Counted from the stretch's first letter, positions 52,768 to 63,396 are shown. The stretch is 64,000 nucleotides of DNA from Psychroserpens jangbogonensis (GCF_000797465.1 NZ_JSWG01000006.1:310001-374000), one strand, 5' to 3'. Made by a program: numbers and translations. Notes: generated from the sequence alone by a model not told the origin.

Positions 52768-55740
52768 TTACATTTTAACCTCTTCAGGCTGTTCGTAATT
52801 AAATAGATAATCAACATCCATTTCTTGAAGTTCTCCTAATTTTTTCAAAGCTTCAAAGTCAATGTCTTTTTTATTACCAATAACCATTACATTATAATTC
52901 TCTCCACTAATATTGGTGTTAAAGAAATTACGTAAATCATCCATTGTCATATCCTTTATGGTATTGTACATATCTTCTCTATTGTCATTATCAATACCTC
53001 GTCTCTTGAGACCTTCATATGTCCAGAAAATACTAGATTTCGTAATACGTTGTGCAGCTATCTTTTTTAGTGTTGCTTCTTTAGCTGCATTGAATTGCTC
53101 TTCAGCTTCAGGCATATTAGTCATCAATTCCATCATTGCTTCAACAGCTTGAGGCATTTTATTGGCTTGTGTTCCCATATAAGCCATAACATAGTTGTTA
53201 TCATCCTTTTTACTTGCCGTACTATAACTAGAAAATGCTGAGTATGCTAATGATTTTGATTCTCTAATTTCTTGAAAAACAATAGATGCTAATCCGCTAC
53301 CAAAATACGTATTAAATAATCTTGAAGCTGCCATGTTTTCCGCTTTGAAAGGGTCTCCTTTTGCTAAGAATAGCATTTCAGATTGAACCATATCAAAATC
53401 AACAAAATAGACATTGCCACCAGTTTCTTTTTCTAGATAAGCCATTGCTTCTGGATATGTTTTTAAATTTCCAGAAACTGTATGATTAGTATTTAAAGCT
53501 GCTACAGCAGCATCGATATCTTTTCCGTAGTAAAAAACACGTTGCTCAAAGTTTTTCATTCCTTTTACTATTTCAACTAATTCTGCAGGGTCCATAGCAG
53601 TAAGCTCTTTCGTTTGGAAGATATTTCTTAAACGTGAGTTATCGCCATATTTCCCGTAGCTCATTAAACCATTCCAAAGGATATTTCCTTTTTGTGATTT
53701 ACCATCTACTCTACCTTTTGTAATTGACTCAACGTATTTATTATATGCTACTTCATCAGGAACAGCATTATTCCATAAGTGTTCTAAAAGCTCTAAGCCT
53801 TTTGGTAAATTCTCCTTTAATCCATTTAAGCCAACATAAGTAGTTTCTGCTCCTGCACTCACATAATATTTAACTCCTAATTTGTAGAATTCCTTTTTAA
53901 GTTCTTCAGCAGAATATTTATCCGTACCTAAATATTCCATATATCCAGCAGCAAGTCCTAATTTCTTATCATTATCACTTCCCATATCGAAGATGATATT
54001 CATATCAAATAAGTCATTCTGCTCATTATTAATATAAGACACTTCAATGCCATTATCCATTTTAGTGGTTTTAATAGCGACTTTATAATCTACATACTTA
54101 GGCTTCAAAAGTTGTGATTCGGTTTTATTAAAATTAGCAAGGAACTCAGAACTTTTGTTTCTATTTACATTCACTGGAGTAATTCCAGGGTTTTGAACCT
54201 TAACAATAGAGTTGTCTTCACCTTGTCGTTTGTAAGTGATTACATAATTATCTTTGTAAAAACCTTTAGCAAAATCAACAAGCTCTTGTTTAGAAATATC
54301 TTTTAGATCCTGTAAAAATTCAACTTTTCGATTCCAATCTTCTTGATTAACAAACGCATTAACATACATGTTTGCTAAAGCTGTACTATTCTCATATTGT
54401 TGAGTCTGACTCAATTTTAAGTCATTTACTACAGCATCAATCATCCAGTCATCAAATTCACCGTTTTTTAATTTTTCGATTTGAGCTAACAATAAAAGCT
54501 TTACGTCATCAAGTGTTTGTCCTTCTTTTGGAGAACCATAAAAAGTATGATGTCCATATTCTTTCATAAATCTAGGGGAACAACCAGCACTTTGAACTGT
54601 TTGCTTTTGATTAAGATTTAAATCAATTAAACCTGCATTGCCATTTGCTAGAATCATATCGCAAAGGGTTATCAATTTTTCTTGTTCTGTACTTGTTCCT
54701 TCTGTTCTATATGCAATTGAAATGTTTTCTGCTGTTGGTCCAAAAACTTCCTTAACAATTGTTGTTGTTATTGGTTCTTCTTTAGGAAGTGTTGGATGCA
54801 AAACTTCTTTGTTTTCAAGTTTTCCGAAAGTATCATTAACCTTTTTGATGGTTTCATCAAAATCTAAATCTCCAACTAATACCATTGCCATATTGTTAGG
54901 TACATAATACTTATCAAAATAATTATGAATATCAATCATTGAAGGGTTTTTCAAATGTTCAGCTACTCCAATAGTTGTTTGTTGTCCGTAAGGGTGATTA
55001 GGAAATAACCCATCCATCATAGCAAAATAACTTTTCCAACCATCATTATCCTGTCCTCTATTAAATTCTTCAAATACAGCTTCCAATTCTGTATGAAATA
55101 ATCGTAATACTAATTGACTGAAACGTTCACTTTCAACCATTAACCATTTATCAAATTCGTTAGCTGGAATTTTATTGGTATAAACCGTTTGCTCAAACGA
55201 CGTATATGCATTTGTTCCAGTTGCTCCTAATGAACTAATCATCTTATCATATTCATTAGCTACTGCATAATTTGAAGCCTCTAAAGACACTTCATCAATC
55301 TTTTTATAAATCTCAATCTTTTTATCTGGATCAGACTCAGCTCTATGTTGTTCGTATAAATCTGAAATTTGATCTAAGAAAACCTTCTCTTTTTCCCAAT
55401 CTATAGAACTAATCTTATCTGTCCCTTTAAATACCATGTGCTCCAGATAATGAGCTAACCCCGTTGATTCTTTTGGATCATAGTTAGAACCTGCTCTTAC
55501 AGCAATATAAGTTTGGATTTTAGGCTCATCACTATTTTTACTCAGATATACTTTAAGACCATTCTCTAAAGTATATAATCGTAAGCCTGTTGGATCGTTG
55601 GCTACAGTTTCATAAGAAAAACCGCTAGCGTCTTTTTGAGACTCGACCGAATATGCCAAATCCTTGTTACTGCTTTCGGTTTTACAACTGTAAGCAATTG
55701 CTACAAATGCAACCAAAGCAATTAATTTAAAGTACTTCAT
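52768..55740 (-). CDS. M16-family zinc metallopeptidase, two-lobe lipoprotein
   Basis: A 990-residue peptidase with a lipoprotein signal (LIALVAFVAIAYSCKTE; Cys 19). The N-terminal lobe carries the inverted zinc motif H97-x2-E100-H101 (HYLEH) and the distal Glu in ELEAVFEEFNRG, so it is catalytically complete. The C-terminal lobe (~500-960) has the fold of the inactive partner domain (DSRKSLAYSAFS-like segment, FQEIRESKSLAYSAFSSY). Both lobes are present in a single polypeptide, as in insulinase/pitrilysin-type enzymes. It probably cleaves peptides at the envelope. It lies between sucD and the VPS10 gene, with a terminator on each side. Confidence 0.93.
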   Translation of the reverse strand: MKYFKLIALVAFVAIAYSCKTESSNKDLAYSVESQKDASGFSYETVANDPTGLRLYTLENGLKVYLSKNSDEPKIQTYIAVRAGSNYDPKESTGLAHYLEHMVFKGTDKISSIDWEKEKVFLDQISDLYEQHRAESDPDKKIEIYKKIDEVSLEASNYAVANEYDKMISSLGATGTNAYTSFEQTVYTNKIPANEFDKWLMVESERFSQLVLRLFHTELEAVFEEFNRGQDNDGWKSYFAMMDGLFPNHPYGQQTTIGVAEHLKNPSMIDIHNYFDKYYVPNNMAMVLVGDLDFDETIKKVNDTFGKLENKEVLHPTLPKEEPITTTIVKEVFGPTAENISIAYRTEGTSTEQEKLITLCDMILANGNAGLIDLNLNQKQTVQSAGCSPRFMKEYGHHTFYGSPKEGQTLDDVKLLLLAQIEKLKNGEFDDWMIDAVVNDLKLSQTQQYENSTALANMYVNAFVNQEDWNRKVEFLQDLKDISKQELVDFAKGFYKDNYVITYKRQGEDNSIVKVQNPGITPVNVNRNKSSEFLANFNKTESQLLKPKYVDYKVAIKTTKMDNGIEVSYINNEQNDLFDMNIIFDMGSDNDKKLGLAAGYMEYLGTDKYSAEELKKEFYKLGVKYYVSAGAETTYVGLNGLKENLPKGLELLEHLWNNAVPDEVAYNKYVESITKGRVDGKSQKGNILWNGLMSYGKYGDNSRLRNIFQTKELTAMDPAELVEIVKGMKNFEQRVFYYGKDIDAAVAALNTNHTVSGNLKTYPEAMAYLEKETGGNVYFVDFDMVQSEMLFLAKGDPFKAENMAASRLFNTYFGSGLASIVFQEIRESKSLAYSAFSSYSTASKKDDNNYVMAYMGTQANKMPQAVEAMMELMTNMPEAEEQFNAAKEATLKKIAAQRITKSSIFWTYEGLKRRGIDNDNREDMYNTIKDMTMDDLRNFFNTNISGENYNVMVIGNKKDIDFEALKKLGELQEMDVDYLFNYEQPEEVKM

Positions 55741-55773
55741 GTTTGTGTGATAGTGTTTATTAGTAAAAAAAAA

Positions 55774-55800
55774 TCCGTTAGCTAAAATAAAGCTAACGGA
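55774..55800 (-). terminator. Intrinsic terminator after sucD
   Basis: TCCGTTAGCT and AGCTAACGGA form a 10-bp stem with a 7-nt loop. A run of A on the left (T in the minus transcript) marks the end of the sucD transcript. Confidence 0.88.
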
Positions 55801-55839
55801 ATAATAACGTGATGTTTTTATATATATTTTAACAAGAGG

Positions 55840-56712
55840 TTAACTAATAACTTCTGCTACTTTTTTTCCTATTTCTGCAGGAGATTCAACTACATGAATT
55901 CCGCATTCTCTCATAATTGCTTTTTTAGCTTGAGCTGTGTCATCACTACCACCTACAATTGCACCTGCATGACCCATTGTACGTCCAGCTGGAGCAGTTT
56001 CGCCTGCTATAAAACCAACTATAGGTTTCTTACTACCACTGTTTTGGTACCATTTAGCAGCATCTGCTTCTAATTGACCTCCAATTTCACCAATCATAAC
56101 CACACATTCGGTTTCTGGATCGTTGATTAATAACTCAACAGCTTCTTTAGTTGTTGTTCCAATAATTGGATCACCACCAATACCAATAGCCGTTGTAATT
56201 CCTAAACCTTGTTTTACAACTTGATCAGCAGCTTCATAAGTTAAAGTTCCTGACTTAGAAACAATACCTACTTTTCCTTTTTTGAAAACAAATCCTGGCA
56301 TAATACCAACTTTTGCTTCTCCTGGAGTAATTACACCTGGACAGTTAGGTCCAATTAGGCGACAATCTCTTCCTTTTATATAATTTGAAGCTTTAATCAT
56401 ATCTGCAACAGGAATACCTTCCGTAATTGTAATAATCACTTTTATACCTGCATCTGCAGCTTCCATAATAGCATCAGCAGCAAATGCTGGTGGAACAAAA
56501 ATAATAGTAGTATCTGCTCCAACTTTTTCAACAGCTTCTTGAACTGTGTTAAAAACTGGCTTATCTAAATGAGTTTGACCTCCTTTTCCTGGAGTAACTC
56601 CTCCTACTACATTTGTACCGTATTCAATCATTTGTCCAGCGTGAAAAGTACCTTCGCTACCAGTAAAACCTTGAACTATTATTTTTGAATCTTTATTAAC
56701 TAAAACGCTCAT
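55840..56712 (-). CDS. sucD: Succinate-CoA ligase, alpha subunit
   Basis: A 290-residue subunit of the TCA-cycle enzyme that converts succinyl-CoA to succinate with NTP formation. The N-terminal CoA-binding Rossmann domain ([20 protein letters not shown]) and the phosphohistidine loop ([13 protein letters not shown]) are intact, and the length is normal. The beta subunit gene is not in this window. It lies ~80 nt downstream of the NTF2-like gene and has its own candidate -7 box at 56759-56766. Confidence 0.97.
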   Translation of the reverse strand: MSVLVNKDSKIIVQGFTGSEGTFHAGQMIEYGTNVVGGVTPGKGGQTHLDKPVFNTVQEAVEKVGADTTIIFVPPAFAADAIMEAADAGIKVIITITEGIPVADMIKASNYIKGRDCRLIGPNCPGVITPGEAKVGIMPGFVFKKGKVGIVSKSGTLTYEAADQVVKQGLGITTAIGIGGDPIIGTTTKEAVELLINDPETECVVMIGEIGGQLEADAAKWYQNSGSKKPIVGFIAGETAPAGRTMGHAGAIVGGSDDTAQAKKAIMRECGIHVVESPAEIGKKVAEVIS

Positions 56713-56758
56713 TTGTGTTTGATTTTTTTAATGAATTTTAAATTGGCAATTCGTTTTG

Positions 56759-56766
56759 CAAAAATA
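56759..56766 (-). promoter_or_regulatory. -7 promoter box of sucD
   Basis: The minus strand reads TATTTTTG, 46 nt before the sucD ATG at 56712. Confidence 0.4.
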
Positions 56767-56794
56767 AGTTTTTGATAATGATTTTTAAACCTTT

Positions 56795-57199
56795 TTAAAC
56801 TTTTATTTCAGCATAAGAATTTAAACTATCAGAACTAATATCTGCTAACTGACTAATCTCAAAACCTCTATACATTTTATTGTCTTTAACTTCCCAAATT
56901 GTTATGAAATGAGCTAATGCATCTTCTTTCTCTGGTCGTTCTATTGTAGTAGCATAAATAGTATATCTGACAGTTATTGTGTTGTTATCTTGCAGTAGAT
57001 GGCTCACTCTAAACTTAAATGAAAGATATGATTTCTGAACACCTTTCAACATGTCATCAATACCTTGAAAATCTAGTTTTGTAAACCCTTTACTACTATT
57101 CCAACTTAACTCACAGTTTTCATGAAAGAAGTTCATGATTTTATCATCTTTTGCCAAGTCGGATTGATAAAAATTATTAACTATTTCTTTTGGACTCAT
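56795..57199 (-). CDS. NTF2/SnoaL-like protein
   Basis: A 134-residue protein with the alpha+beta cone-fold pattern of NTF2/SnoaL-like proteins (MSPKEIVNNFYQSDLAKDDK ... ITVRYTIYATTIERPEKE ... HFITIWEVKDNKMYRGFEIS). It has no signal peptide. The start codon overlaps the stop of the LpxD-like gene by 4 nt (ATGA), so translation is coupled. The ligand or enzymatic role is unknown. It is an unusual insertion between lipid A genes and sucD. Confidence 0.8.
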   Translation of the reverse strand: MSPKEIVNNFYQSDLAKDDKIMNFFHENCELSWNSSKGFTKLDFQGIDDMLKGVQKSYLSFKFRVSHLLQDNNTITVRYTIYATTIERPEKEDALAHFITIWEVKDNKMYRGFEISQLADISSDSLNSYAEIKV

Positions 57200-58134
57200 T
57201 TTAGTTTTTTTAGTTCTTCTAAGATTCTTGGAATTTGTTTAATAGAAGCCAATCGTTTCAATTCTTGACGTGCTTCTTGTATTGGAGTTCCCCAATATGC
57301 TTTTCCTCCTTCAATAGATTTAGTAACACCAGCTTGTGCTTGTACAACAGCTTTAGCTCCAATGGTTATGCCACTAGCTGTACCAACTTGTCCCCAAATT
57401 GTTACTTCATCTTCAATTACCACACATCCTGCAATTCCTGTTTGTGAAGCAATAAGGCATTTTTTACCAATCACTGTATCATGGCCAACTTGAATCTGGT
57501 TGTCTAATTTTGATCCATCTCCAATGGTTGTATCACCAGTTACTCCTTTATCGATAGTACAACAAGCTCCAATATCAACATGATCTCCAATTACAACGCG
57601 ACCTCCTGACAATAACTGATCGTAACCTTCAGGACGCTTTTTATAATAGAATCCGTTAGCACCTAAAACAGTTCCAGAATGAATGGTCACATTATTTCCT
57701 ATAATGGTATCATCATAAATACTCACATTAGAATGTATAATGCAATTGTCACCAATTACTACATTATTACCAACAAAAGCATTTGGCTGAATAATTGTGT
57801 TTTCTCCAATTTTTGCCAAAGGAGAAATGGTTGTGGGAGATGACTGAAATGGTTTAAAGTATTGCGTAAGTTTATTAAAATCTCTAAATGGATCATCACT
57901 AATAAGCAATGCTTTCCCTTCAGGACATTCTACTTCTTTATTAATAAGAACAATTGTTGCTGCAGACTCCAAAGCCTTATCGTAGTACTTAGGATGATCA
58001 ACAAAAACAATATCTCCAGATTTTACAACATGAATTTCATTCATTCCTAAAACAGGAAAATCATCAGATCCAACATATTCTGTTGAAATAATGGCTGCAA
58101 TATCTTTAAGTGTATACGGTTTAGGAAACTTCAT
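57196..58134 (-). CDS. LpxD-like left-handed beta-helix acyltransferase (second copy)
   Basis: A 312-residue protein with an N-terminal LpxD-type domain (~1-95) and many hexapeptide repeats (IGDNCIIHSNVSIYDDTIIG, VIGDHVDIGACCTIDKG, QVGHDTVIGKKCLIASQTG), ending in a helical tail. A His in QVGHD matches the catalytic His of LpxD (UDP-3-O-acyl-glucosamine N-acyltransferase). Another, longer LpxD (60952-61980) lies in the same cluster. The N-terminal domain is shorter here and the two proteins may act on different steps or substrates. The start overlaps the efp stop (TAATG), and the end overlaps the NTF2-like gene by 4 nt. Confidence 0.82.
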   Translation of the reverse strand: MKFPKPYTLKDIAAIISTEYVGSDDFPVLGMNEIHVVKSGDIVFVDHPKYYDKALESAATIVLINKEVECPEGKALLISDDPFRDFNKLTQYFKPFQSSPTTISPLAKIGENTIIQPNAFVGNNVVIGDNCIIHSNVSIYDDTIIGNNVTIHSGTVLGANGFYYKKRPEGYDQLLSGGRVVIGDHVDIGACCTIDKGVTGDTTIGDGSKLDNQIQVGHDTVIGKKCLIASQTGIAGCVVIEDEVTIWGQVGTASGITIGAKAVVQAQAGVTKSIEGGKAYWGTPIQEARQELKRLASIKQIPRILEELKKLK

Positions 58135-58700
58135 TATTCCTTAATACGTTCTTTATACGTTCCTTTTTCTGTTTCTACTTTTATTTTATCGCCTTCATTA
58201 ATAAACAAAGGGACATTTACTTCGGCACCTGTTTCTACTGTTGCAGGTTTAGTTGCATTTGTAGCGGTATTTCCTTTAACACCAGGCTCTGTTGCTGTAA
58301 CTTCTAATATTACAGTAGCTGGCATATCAACTGAAAGCGGCATACTATCTTCTGTATTGATAAGAATAGTAACTATTTGACCTTCCTTCATTAAATCTGC
58401 CCTATCTAAAGCGGCTTCTAATAATCGAATTTGAGTATAATCAGCTTCATTCATAAAATGATAGAATTCACCATCATTATATAAGTACTGAAATTTATGA
58501 GTTTCTACTCGTACATCTTCAATTTTATGTCCTGCTGAAAATGTATTATCTAAAACCTTTCCGGAAGTAACGCTTTTCATTTTTGTTCTTACAAAAGCTG
58601 GTCCTTTACCTGGTTTTACGTGAAGGAATTCTATGATTTTATAGATATCATTGTTATATTTAATACACAATCCGTTTCTTATATCTGAAGTACTTGCCAT
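58134..58700 (-). CDS. efp: Translation elongation factor P
   Basis: A 188-residue EF-P: KOW-like domain I (STSDIRNGLCIKYNNDIYKI), then OB-fold domains II and III. The modifiable Lys in PGKGPAF is K32, the equivalent of E. coli K34. EF-P relieves ribosome stalling at polyproline stretches. It sits inside the lipid A cluster between lpxA and the second LpxD-like gene, as often seen in Flavobacteriia. The stop overlaps the next start by one base. Confidence 0.96.
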   Translation of the reverse strand: MASTSDIRNGLCIKYNNDIYKIIEFLHVKPGKGPAFVRTKMKSVTSGKVLDNTFSAGHKIEDVRVETHKFQYLYNDGEFYHFMNEADYTQIRLLEAALDRADLMKEGQIVTILINTEDSMPLSVDMPATVILEVTATEPGVKGNTATNATKPATVETGAEVNVPLFINEGDKIKVETEKGTYKERIKE

Positions 58701-58762
58701 AAATTATTTTATTTTATTTAACTAACAAATAGCTAGTTACAGAGTTTATTTAAACTTTTAAA

Positions 58763-59548
58763 TTAATTAGATTTGAAGTAACCTTTCATGATTCCTCGAT
58801 GAGAATTCTTTATAAACTGAAGAACTTCATCACGCTCAGTAGTGGCTTCCATTTCCGCTTCAATTAAATCTGAAGCCTGAGTGTTATTGTAATTCTTTTG
58901 ATACAACATTCTATAGATATCTTGAATCTCTCTAATTTTTTCAGTAGAGAATCCACGACGACGTAATCCAACAGAATTAATACCTACATATGATAAAGGT
59001 TCTCGACCAGCTTTAACAAAAGGAGGTACATCTTTTCTTACTAAAGAACCACCAGTTACAAAGGCATGATTTCCAATAGAACAAAACTGATGAACAGCTG
59101 TCATACCAGCTAAAACAACAAAATCTCCTACATTTATATGTCCAGCTAAAGTGGTATTATTAGAGAAAATACAATTATTACCCACAATACAATCGTGAGC
59201 AACATGGCAATAAGCCATAATTAAACAATTATCACCAATAACAGTTTTCATTCTGTCAGTAGTTCCTCTATTTATAGTTACACATTCTCTTATAGTAACA
59301 TTGTTACCAATTATTGTTAATGTGTCTTCATCGTCATATTTTAAATCCTGAGGAACAGCAGAAATAACAGAACCAGGAAATATACTACAATTTTTCCCGA
59401 TACGAGCGCCTTCCATGATGGTAACATTACTTCCAATCCAAGTACCTTCACCTATAGTAACATTACTATAAATAGTAGTAAAAGGTTCGATGACTACATT
59501 CTTCGCTATTTTTGCTCCTGGATGTACGTATGCTAAAGGTTGGTTCAT
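58763..59548 (-). CDS. lpxA: UDP-N-acetylglucosamine acyltransferase
   Basis: A 261-residue LpxA, the first enzyme of lipid A synthesis. It has the left-handed beta-helix repeats (IGEGTWIGSNVTIMEGARIG, VIRECVTINRGT-type) and the catalytic His in AYCHVAHDC, followed by the C-terminal helical domain. It normally transfers a 3-hydroxyacyl chain to UDP-GlcNAc. It is 10 nt downstream of the lpxC-fabZ stop and 62 nt upstream of efp. Confidence 0.96.
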   Translation of the reverse strand: MNQPLAYVHPGAKIAKNVVIEPFTTIYSNVTIGEGTWIGSNVTIMEGARIGKNCSIFPGSVISAVPQDLKYDDEDTLTIIGNNVTIRECVTINRGTTDRMKTVIGDNCLIMAYCHVAHDCIVGNNCIFSNNTTLAGHINVGDFVVLAGMTAVHQFCSIGNHAFVTGGSLVRKDVPPFVKAGREPLSYVGINSVGLRRRGFSTEKIREIQDIYRMLYQKNYNNTQASDLIEAEMEATTERDEVLQFIKNSHRGIMKGYFKSN

Positions 59549-59558
59549 TTTTTTGTTT

Positions 59559-60965
59559 TTATTTTACTTTTGAAATTTGTGCCATTAACTCTGCTTCAGC
59601 GCAAAGCACTCCATTGGCATAGGCATAGCCTTGCATGTGACAAATACCTCTTCGTATTGGTGTAATTAAATCACATTTAAATATAAGTGTATCACCAGGC
59701 ACTACTTTCTTTTTGAATTTAACTTTATCAATTTTCATAAAGAATGTTAAGTAATTCTCTGGATCAGGAACTGTGCTAAGCACTAAAATACCACCTGTTT
59801 GAGCCATTGCTTCAACTATAAGTACTCCAGGCATTACAGGAGCTCCAGGGAAATGACCTTTAAAATATTCTTCATTCATAGTCACGTTCTTCATTCCAAT
59901 CACGTGAGAATCTGAAAGCTCAAATACCTTATCCAACAATAGGAATGGTTGTCTATGTGGTAACATATCCATAATTTGAATGATATCCATTAAAGGCTCT
60001 TGATTCAAATCAATTTGTGGAACGTTATTACGACGTTCGTTTTTTATGATTTTGGAGATTTTCTTAGCAAACTGTGTGTTAATAAAATGTCCAGGCTTAT
60101 TTGCTATAACCTTTCCTTTTATTCTAGTTCCTATAAGCGCTAAATCTCCAACAACATCTAATAATTTATGTCTAGCTGCTTCGTTAGGATGATGAAGGGT
60201 AAGGTTATCTAAAATACCATTTGGCTTAATAGAAATGGAATCTTTTTTAAAGGCCACTTTCAGCTTTTCCATAGTATCTGGAGATAATTCCTTATCAACG
60301 TAAACTATAGCATTATTTAAATCTCCACCTTTTATTAATCCGCTTTCTAATAAGGTTTCAATTTCATGCAAAAAACTAAATGTTCTAGAATCTGAAATAT
60401 CTTTTTTAAAATCTGAAATATGATTTAGTGTCGCATTTTGAGTTCCCAAAACTTTGGTTCCAAAATCTACCATTGTAGTAACTTTGTACTCTTTGGAAGG
60501 CATAACTATGATTTCACTACCAGTTTCTTCATCAGAATATGATATTACATCTGAAACTACATATTCTTCTCTAAAATCATCTTGTTCAGTGATACCAGCT
60601 TTTTCAAGTGCTTCAACAAAAAACTTTGAAGAACCATCCATAATTGGAGGCTCTGATGCATTTAGCTCAATAATAGCATTGTCAATATCTAAGCCCACTA
60701 AGGCTGCTAGAACGTGCTCTGAGGTTTGAATAGTCACCCCATTCTTTTCTAAGCGTGTTCCTCGTTGTGTGTTCGTCACATAGTTTGCGTCAGCTTCAAT
60801 AACTGGAGACCCTTCAAGATCTACTCTTTTAAAAGAAAACCCATTATTAGTTGGCGCAGGACAAAACGTAAGCATTACATCTTTACCTGTATGCAGTCCA
60901 ACTCCTGTGAGAGAGATTTCTTTTTCTATGGTCCTTTGTTTAACGTCAGTTTTAATTATTGGCAT
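59559..60965 (-). CDS. lpxC-fabZ: Bifunctional LpxC deacetylase / FabZ dehydratase
   Basis: A 468-residue fusion. The N-terminal LpxC domain (~1-310) is the zinc-dependent UDP-3-O-acyl-GlcNAc deacetylase with SEHVLAAL and the downstream [16 protein letters not shown] ligand region. The C-terminal FabZ domain (~320-468) is the (3R)-hydroxyacyl-ACP dehydratase with [11 protein letters not shown] and the catalytic [20 protein letters not shown]. This fusion is characteristic of Bacteroidota. The start overlaps the end of lpxD by 14 nt. Confidence 0.97.
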   Translation of the reverse strand: MPIIKTDVKQRTIEKEISLTGVGLHTGKDVMLTFCPAPTNNGFSFKRVDLEGSPVIEADANYVTNTQRGTRLEKNGVTIQTSEHVLAALVGLDIDNAIIELNASEPPIMDGSSKFFVEALEKAGITEQDDFREEYVVSDVISYSDEETGSEIIVMPSKEYKVTTMVDFGTKVLGTQNATLNHISDFKKDISDSRTFSFLHEIETLLESGLIKGGDLNNAIVYVDKELSPDTMEKLKVAFKKDSISIKPNGILDNLTLHHPNEAARHKLLDVVGDLALIGTRIKGKVIANKPGHFINTQFAKKISKIIKNERRNNVPQIDLNQEPLMDIIQIMDMLPHRQPFLLLDKVFELSDSHVIGMKNVTMNEEYFKGHFPGAPVMPGVLIVEAMAQTGGILVLSTVPDPENYLTFFMKIDKVKFKKKVVPGDTLIFKCDLITPIRRGICHMQGYAYANGVLCAEAELMAQISKVK

Positions 60966-61980
60966 CTACTTTCTTTTCTAAATCGTTTATTTTTTTGACA
61001 AGTTCTGGTAAGTTTTTAAAATGTACATATGATTTTACATAATTCCCATAATCTATTGCCGGAGAACCATATAGTTTTTCACCATCCTTTACGCGATGAC
61101 CAATACCAGTTTGTGCTTGAACTTTTACATTGTTTCCAATAGTAAGATGACCTGCTACACCAACTTGACCTCCAATCAAACAGTTTTTACCAACTTTGGT
61201 AGAACCTGCAATGCCAGTTTGTGCAGCAATTACAGTATGCTCGCCAATTTCTACATTATGAGCAATTTGTATTTGATTATCTAATTTAACTCCTTTTCTA
61301 ATAATTGTAGATCCCAGAGTAGCTCTGTCTATTGTAGTTGCAGATCCAATATCAACATTATCTTCAATTATTACATTTCCTGTTTGCGGAATTTTTTTAA
61401 ACTCCCCATTTTCATCTGGTGTAAAGCCAAAACCATCAGCTCCAATAATTGCACCACTATTAATAATACAATTATTACCTACTTCCGTTTCAGAGTATAA
61501 TTTTACTCCAGAAAATATGGTGGTATTATTACCAATGGTAACATTATCTCCTATATAGGCATGTGGATATATTTTTACATTATCACCAAGTGTTACATTG
61601 TCTCCTAAATAAGAAAATGCTCCTAGATATACATTTTCACCATGAGATGCAGATTCCGATTTAAAACTTGGTTGCTCAATACCTACTTTATTGTTCTTTA
61701 CTTGATTATAGTATTCTAAAAGTTGAGAAAACGATTTATAAGCATCATCTACTTTTATTAAAGTAGTACTTATGTCATGTTCTGGTTCAAATGTTTTATT
61801 TACAATAGTTATTGAAGCTTTTGTAGAATAAATATAAGATGTGTACTTCGGATTAGCAAGAAAGGTTAAAGAGCCTTTAGTACCTTCTTCTATCTTTGAA
61901 AGCTTAGAAACTTCAACATCTGGATTACCTTCAATGTCTCCTTCTAAGATTCCAGCTATTTGTTGTGCTGTAAACTTCAT
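60952..61980 (-). CDS. lpxD: UDP-3-O-(acyl)glucosamine N-acyltransferase
   Basis: A 342-residue LpxD that adds the second hydroxyacyl chain in lipid A synthesis. The N-terminal LpxD domain (~1-95) is followed by hexapeptide repeats (~100-320) with the catalytic His in QIAHNVEIG and the motif [13 protein letters not shown]. The length is standard for the family. It is the first gene of the lpxD-lpxC/fabZ-lpxA-efp cluster and overlaps lpxC by 14 nt. A TATTTTTG box ends only 5 nt before its ATG, suggesting a leaderless transcript. Confidence 0.95.
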   Translation of the reverse strand: MKFTAQQIAGILEGDIEGNPDVEVSKLSKIEEGTKGSLTFLANPKYTSYIYSTKASITIVNKTFEPEHDISTTLIKVDDAYKSFSQLLEYYNQVKNNKVGIEQPSFKSESASHGENVYLGAFSYLGDNVTLGDNVKIYPHAYIGDNVTIGNNTTIFSGVKLYSETEVGNNCIINSGAIIGADGFGFTPDENGEFKKIPQTGNVIIEDNVDIGSATTIDRATLGSTIIRKGVKLDNQIQIAHNVEIGEHTVIAAQTGIAGSTKVGKNCLIGGQVGVAGHLTIGNNVKVQAQTGIGHRVKDGEKLYGSPAIDYGNYVKSYVHFKNLPELVKKINDLEKKVDANN

Positions 61981-61985
61981 TCTAG

Positions 61986-61993
61986 CAAAAATA
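61986..61993 (-). promoter_or_regulatory. -7 promoter box of lpxD operon (near-leaderless)
   Basis: The minus strand reads TATTTTTG, and only 5 nt separate it from the lpxD ATG. Transcription would begin close to or at the start codon. Confidence 0.5.
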
Positions 61994-62137
61994 GAAAAAA
62001 TGTATCACATATTATGGTAGATTTTGAGTAGTTTATCTAACAGAAGCTAAAAGCAATACAAAAATGCTTGGTGAGATTAATTTTAATGGCAGTTTTGATT
62101 CATAAATTGGTGTTCATAATAAGCTTGCTTAAGTCAA

Positions 62138-63361
62138 TTAAGGCTTTGGATAACAGATATAATACTTAGTAACTGGTTTTGACAAAGCTTTTATACTAAA
62201 CTGATCTGAGGCTTTAGTTATATCAACAACTTTTCCTGATTTTTGAAGAATCTTAATGGTTTGCATTTTAGATTGATATGCTTGATTTGAAATACTATCG
62301 ATAAACACGAAATATTTTGCCTCTTCTTCAGAAATATTATGTTTTGCCATTAATTCATTAAGATGGTTCTCTAATAGCTTAGTTTTTATAGGTTTATTTT
62401 TTAGTTTGATTTTTAAGAGATTCCTATTAATAATCATTTCACACAAATTACTAAGGACAAAATCATCGTGATATTGCCAGTCTTTCATTGCCGAAATAAT
62501 ATCAGTATCGTCTAGTTTTGAGAAGGTTTCTAAAGTTGTATCATCAAAATTAGCTAAAGACACTTCATTGTTTAAAAAATAATGCAATGCTCTACTTGAT
62601 GGTAAATCCACACCTAAACTGGACAGCTCTTTTGCACGTTTGAGCACTCTAGTTAATAATTGTTCGGCAACTAAACCTGTTTTATGTAGATAAACTTGCC
62701 AATACATAAAGCGTCTAGCGACAAGGAATTTTTCAACACTGTATATACCTTTCTCTTCTATTACCAACCTATCGTTTTCTACATTAAGCATTGTAATTAA
62801 ACGTTCACTGTTAACGTTTCCTTCTGCCACTCCTGTATAAAAACTATCTCGTTTTAAATAATCTGAACGATCCATGTCTAACTGGCTAGAAATTAACTCA
62901 CACAAAAACGGACGTTCATATTCTCCTTTAAAAATTTTAATAGCAAGCGTTAAACTTCCGTTAAATTCTTTATTCAGTTTTTCCATAAATAGCAATGAAA
63001 TCTCTTCATGTGATACACCATTTACAATGCTATGTTCCATGGCATGAGAAAAAGGACCATGTCCAATATCGTGTAATAATATGGCAGAATACAAAGCATG
63101 TTCTTCATCTCCAGAAATCGTAACTCCTTTAAAACGAAGCACATTAATGGCTTTTTGCATTAAATGCATACAACCTATTGCATGATGAAAACGTGTGTGA
63201 TTTGCACCAGGATAAACTAAGTATGACAAACCCATTTGAGTAATACGACGTAACCTTTGAAAGTATTTATGTTCAATTAAATCGAAAATTTGAGAACTCG
63301 GAATAGTAATAAATCCGTAAATTGGATCGTTAAAGATTTTAAGTTTGTTACTTGTCATCAA
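62138..63361 (-). CDS. HD-domain phosphohydrolase
   Basis: A 407-residue HD-superfamily protein of the dNTPase/SAMHD1-like type. The metal ligands are seen in NHTRFHHAIGCMHLM and LHDIGHGPFSHAMEH, with a further Asp in SSQLDMDRSDYL. It could hydrolyse dNTPs or another nucleotide; the substrate is not resolved. It lies between lpxD (same strand, ~160 nt upstream of lpxD) and divergent porX. A TATATTTG box at 63395-63388 (minus) serves it. Confidence 0.92.
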   Translation of the reverse strand: MMTSNKLKIFNDPIYGFITIPSSQIFDLIEHKYFQRLRRITQMGLSYLVYPGANHTRFHHAIGCMHLMQKAINVLRFKGVTISGDEEHALYSAILLHDIGHGPFSHAMEHSIVNGVSHEEISLLFMEKLNKEFNGSLTLAIKIFKGEYERPFLCELISSQLDMDRSDYLKRDSFYTGVAEGNVNSERLITMLNVENDRLVIEEKGIYSVEKFLVARRFMYWQVYLHKTGLVAEQLLTRVLKRAKELSSLGVDLPSSRALHYFLNNEVSLANFDDTTLETFSKLDDTDIISAMKDWQYHDDFVLSNLCEMIINRNLLKIKLKNKPIKTKLLENHLNELMAKHNISEEEAKYFVFIDSISNQAYQSKMQTIKILQKSGKVVDITKASDQFSIKALSKPVTKYYICYPKP

Positions 63362-63387
63362 ACATTAAAGTTTACATTAATAATAAA

Positions 63388-63395
63388 CAAATATA
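63388..63395 (-). promoter_or_regulatory. -7 promoter box of HD gene, adjoining porX start
   Basis: The minus strand reads TATATTTG, 26 nt before the HD gene ATG and immediately beside the ATG of porX (63397), so the two genes share a very compact divergent control region. Confidence 0.45.
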
Positions 63396-63396
63396 C

